Part shown: one piece after another, positions 63,325 to 64,000 of the stretch
Position numbering within the stretch: the first letter of the stretch is position 1
Layout of the letters: every line of letters begins with the position of its first letter
Origin: an uncultured Bacteroidales bacterium
GTDB lineage: Bacteria > Bacteroidota > Bacteroidia > Bacteroidales > Muribaculaceae
Reading direction: 5' to 3'
Assembly: GCA_902793405.1 (NCBI GenBank)
Contig: CADBDH010000002.1
Span: forward strand, 1-64,000
DNA length: 64,000 bases
Translations under genes and position numbers: made by a program
Notes under the pieces: model-generated
What the model was told of the DNA's origin: nothing
Seen by the model: only the letters and a program-made list of their open reading frames with translations
Databases searched by the model: none

Positions 63325-63722
63325 TGTTGACCTTTCACCACATCGGCATCGCCTGCCGTGACATAGCCAAGACTCAAGCCTTCTATCTGGGACAGGGCTA
63401 CACGGCCTCGCCCGTTGTTGAAGACCCGTTACAGCACGTGCGCATCAGTTTCCTCGAGAAGGAGGGAGCTCCTCGTATCGAACTGCTGGAACCGCTCGAT
63501 GACCAGAGTCCGGTAGCGCGCACCCTGGCCACATCTGGTGTCTCGCCCTATCACATGTGTTATGAGGTCCAGGATATCGAGGCGGCGGTCAATCACCTGC
63601 GCGGTCAGCGCTTCTTGCTTGTCAATGGCCCGGTCCCGGCATGTGCGATGGGCGACAGGCGCATAGCCTTTCTTTTCCAGAAGAATACAGGGCTCATCGA
63701 ATTGGTTGAGGCTCAACCCTGA
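63324..63722 (+). CDS. VOC-superfamily protein (methylmalonyl-CoA epimerase-like)
   Basis: 132 residues from the ATG at 63324, which shares a base with the preceding stop. Two beta-alpha-beta-beta-beta modules have likely metal ligands in LTFHHIGIAC, IELLEP, SPYHMCYEV and GLIELVE, the layout of methylmalonyl-CoA epimerase and glyoxalase I. It could set the stereochemistry of a 2-methyl or 2-hydroxy acyl intermediate made by the KAS III/ACP pair. Other VOC functions cannot be excluded. Confidence 0.82.
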   Translation: MLTFHHIGIACRDIAKTQAFYLGQGYTASPVVEDPLQHVRISFLEKEGAPRIELLEPLDDQSPVARTLATSGVSPYHMCYEVQDIEAAVNHLRGQRFLLVNGPVPACAMGDRRIAFLFQKNTGLIELVEAQP

Positions 63723-64000
63723 TGAACGAAATCCTGCTGACATACATTATTCCTGTTTATAACACCGAGCGCTATGTGCTGCGGTGTTTGCAGTCAATAG
63801 TGAACCAGCAATTGTGGCCCGATGACTATGAGGTGCTGGTCGTTGATGACGGCTCGACCGATGGCAGCCGTGCTGTTGTAGAGGCGTTCGCAGCCGAACA
63901 CCGTCAGGTGAAACTGCTGACGCAACAGAATGCTGGCGTGAGTGCTGCCCGCAATCTGGCCATGGATAATGCCCGTGGCCGCTATCTCATGTTTGTGGAC
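63722..64000 (+). CDS. Family 2 glycosyltransferase E (partial, runs off the right edge)
   Basis: 93 residues are visible. LLTYIIPVYNTERYVLRCLQ and VLVVDDGSTDGSRAVVEAF give the donor-binding half, and RYLMFVD at the edge is about to reach the DxD motif. It shares one base with the previous stop, so the locus continues past the window. Confidence 0.9.
   Translation, partial: MNEILLTYIIPVYNTERYVLRCLQSIVNQQLWPDDYEVLVVDDGSTDGSRAVVEAFAAEHRQVKLLTQQNAGVSAARNLAMDNARGRYLMFVD

Overview
The window reads as a chromosome segment of a gut-type Bacteroidales bacterium (Prevotella/Muribaculaceae-like; the genus is inferred). The support is indirect but consistent. Promoters fit the Bacteroidetes pattern, a TTG element about 19-20 bases before TAnnTTTG, seen upstream of several operons. 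Secreted proteins carry dockerin-like repeats and type IX-style C-terminal ends. The other markers are a BY-kinase with a tyrosine-rich tail, a bacterial inositol-3-phosphate synthase, and a very long capsule or exopolysaccharide locus.

Layout. (1) 0.3-5.7 kb, minus strand: a type I restriction-modification operon hsdR-hsdM-hsdS. (2) 6.4-8.7 kb, plus: a secreted endonuclease I family nuclease with dockerin and sorting ends, closed by a strong bidirectional hairpin. (3) 8.8-12.6 kb, minus: UDP-glucose dehydrogenase and a Wzc-like tyrosine autokinase. (4) 12.8-17.1 kb, minus: inositol-3-phosphate synthase, and upstream of it the unit pdxA-HAD phosphatase-nucleotidyltransferase. (5) 17.2-22.9 kb, minus: a giant secreted leucine-rich-repeat protein and a membrane acyltransferase. 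(6) 22.9 kb to the right edge, plus: one continuous run of about 40 genes for a surface polysaccharide, starting from a clear promoter at 22.9 kb.

The polysaccharide locus has three parts. The first (23.1-32.1 kb) contains few classic polysaccharide genes. It has two PLP enzymes, three ATP-grasp ligases and the vestige of a fourth, an opine dehydrogenase, and an unusual protein with an N-terminal cobalamin-binding domain fused to a glutamate-mutase-like barrel. I infer that it makes an unusual amino acid (opine or B12-rearranged) and attaches it to the glycan; this is the best candidate for an undescribed system. The middle (32.2-52.4 kb) holds two flippases, one EpsG-type polymerase, ten glycosyltransferases, two O-acyltransferases, a pyruvyltransferase and two proteins of unknown function. 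The last part (52.4-64 kb) holds the priming phosphoglycosyltransferase, PglD/PglE-like sugar enzymes, and two copies of an acyl-building module (acyl carrier proteins, KAS III-like enzymes, an AMP ligase, a reductase and hexapeptide acyltransferases) that probably make and transfer an unusual N-acyl group. Much of the stretch from about 25.5 to 51.2 kb is visibly richer in A+T than its flanks, which suggests assembly by horizontal transfer. I see no tRNA, rRNA, CRISPR array or complete insertion sequence.
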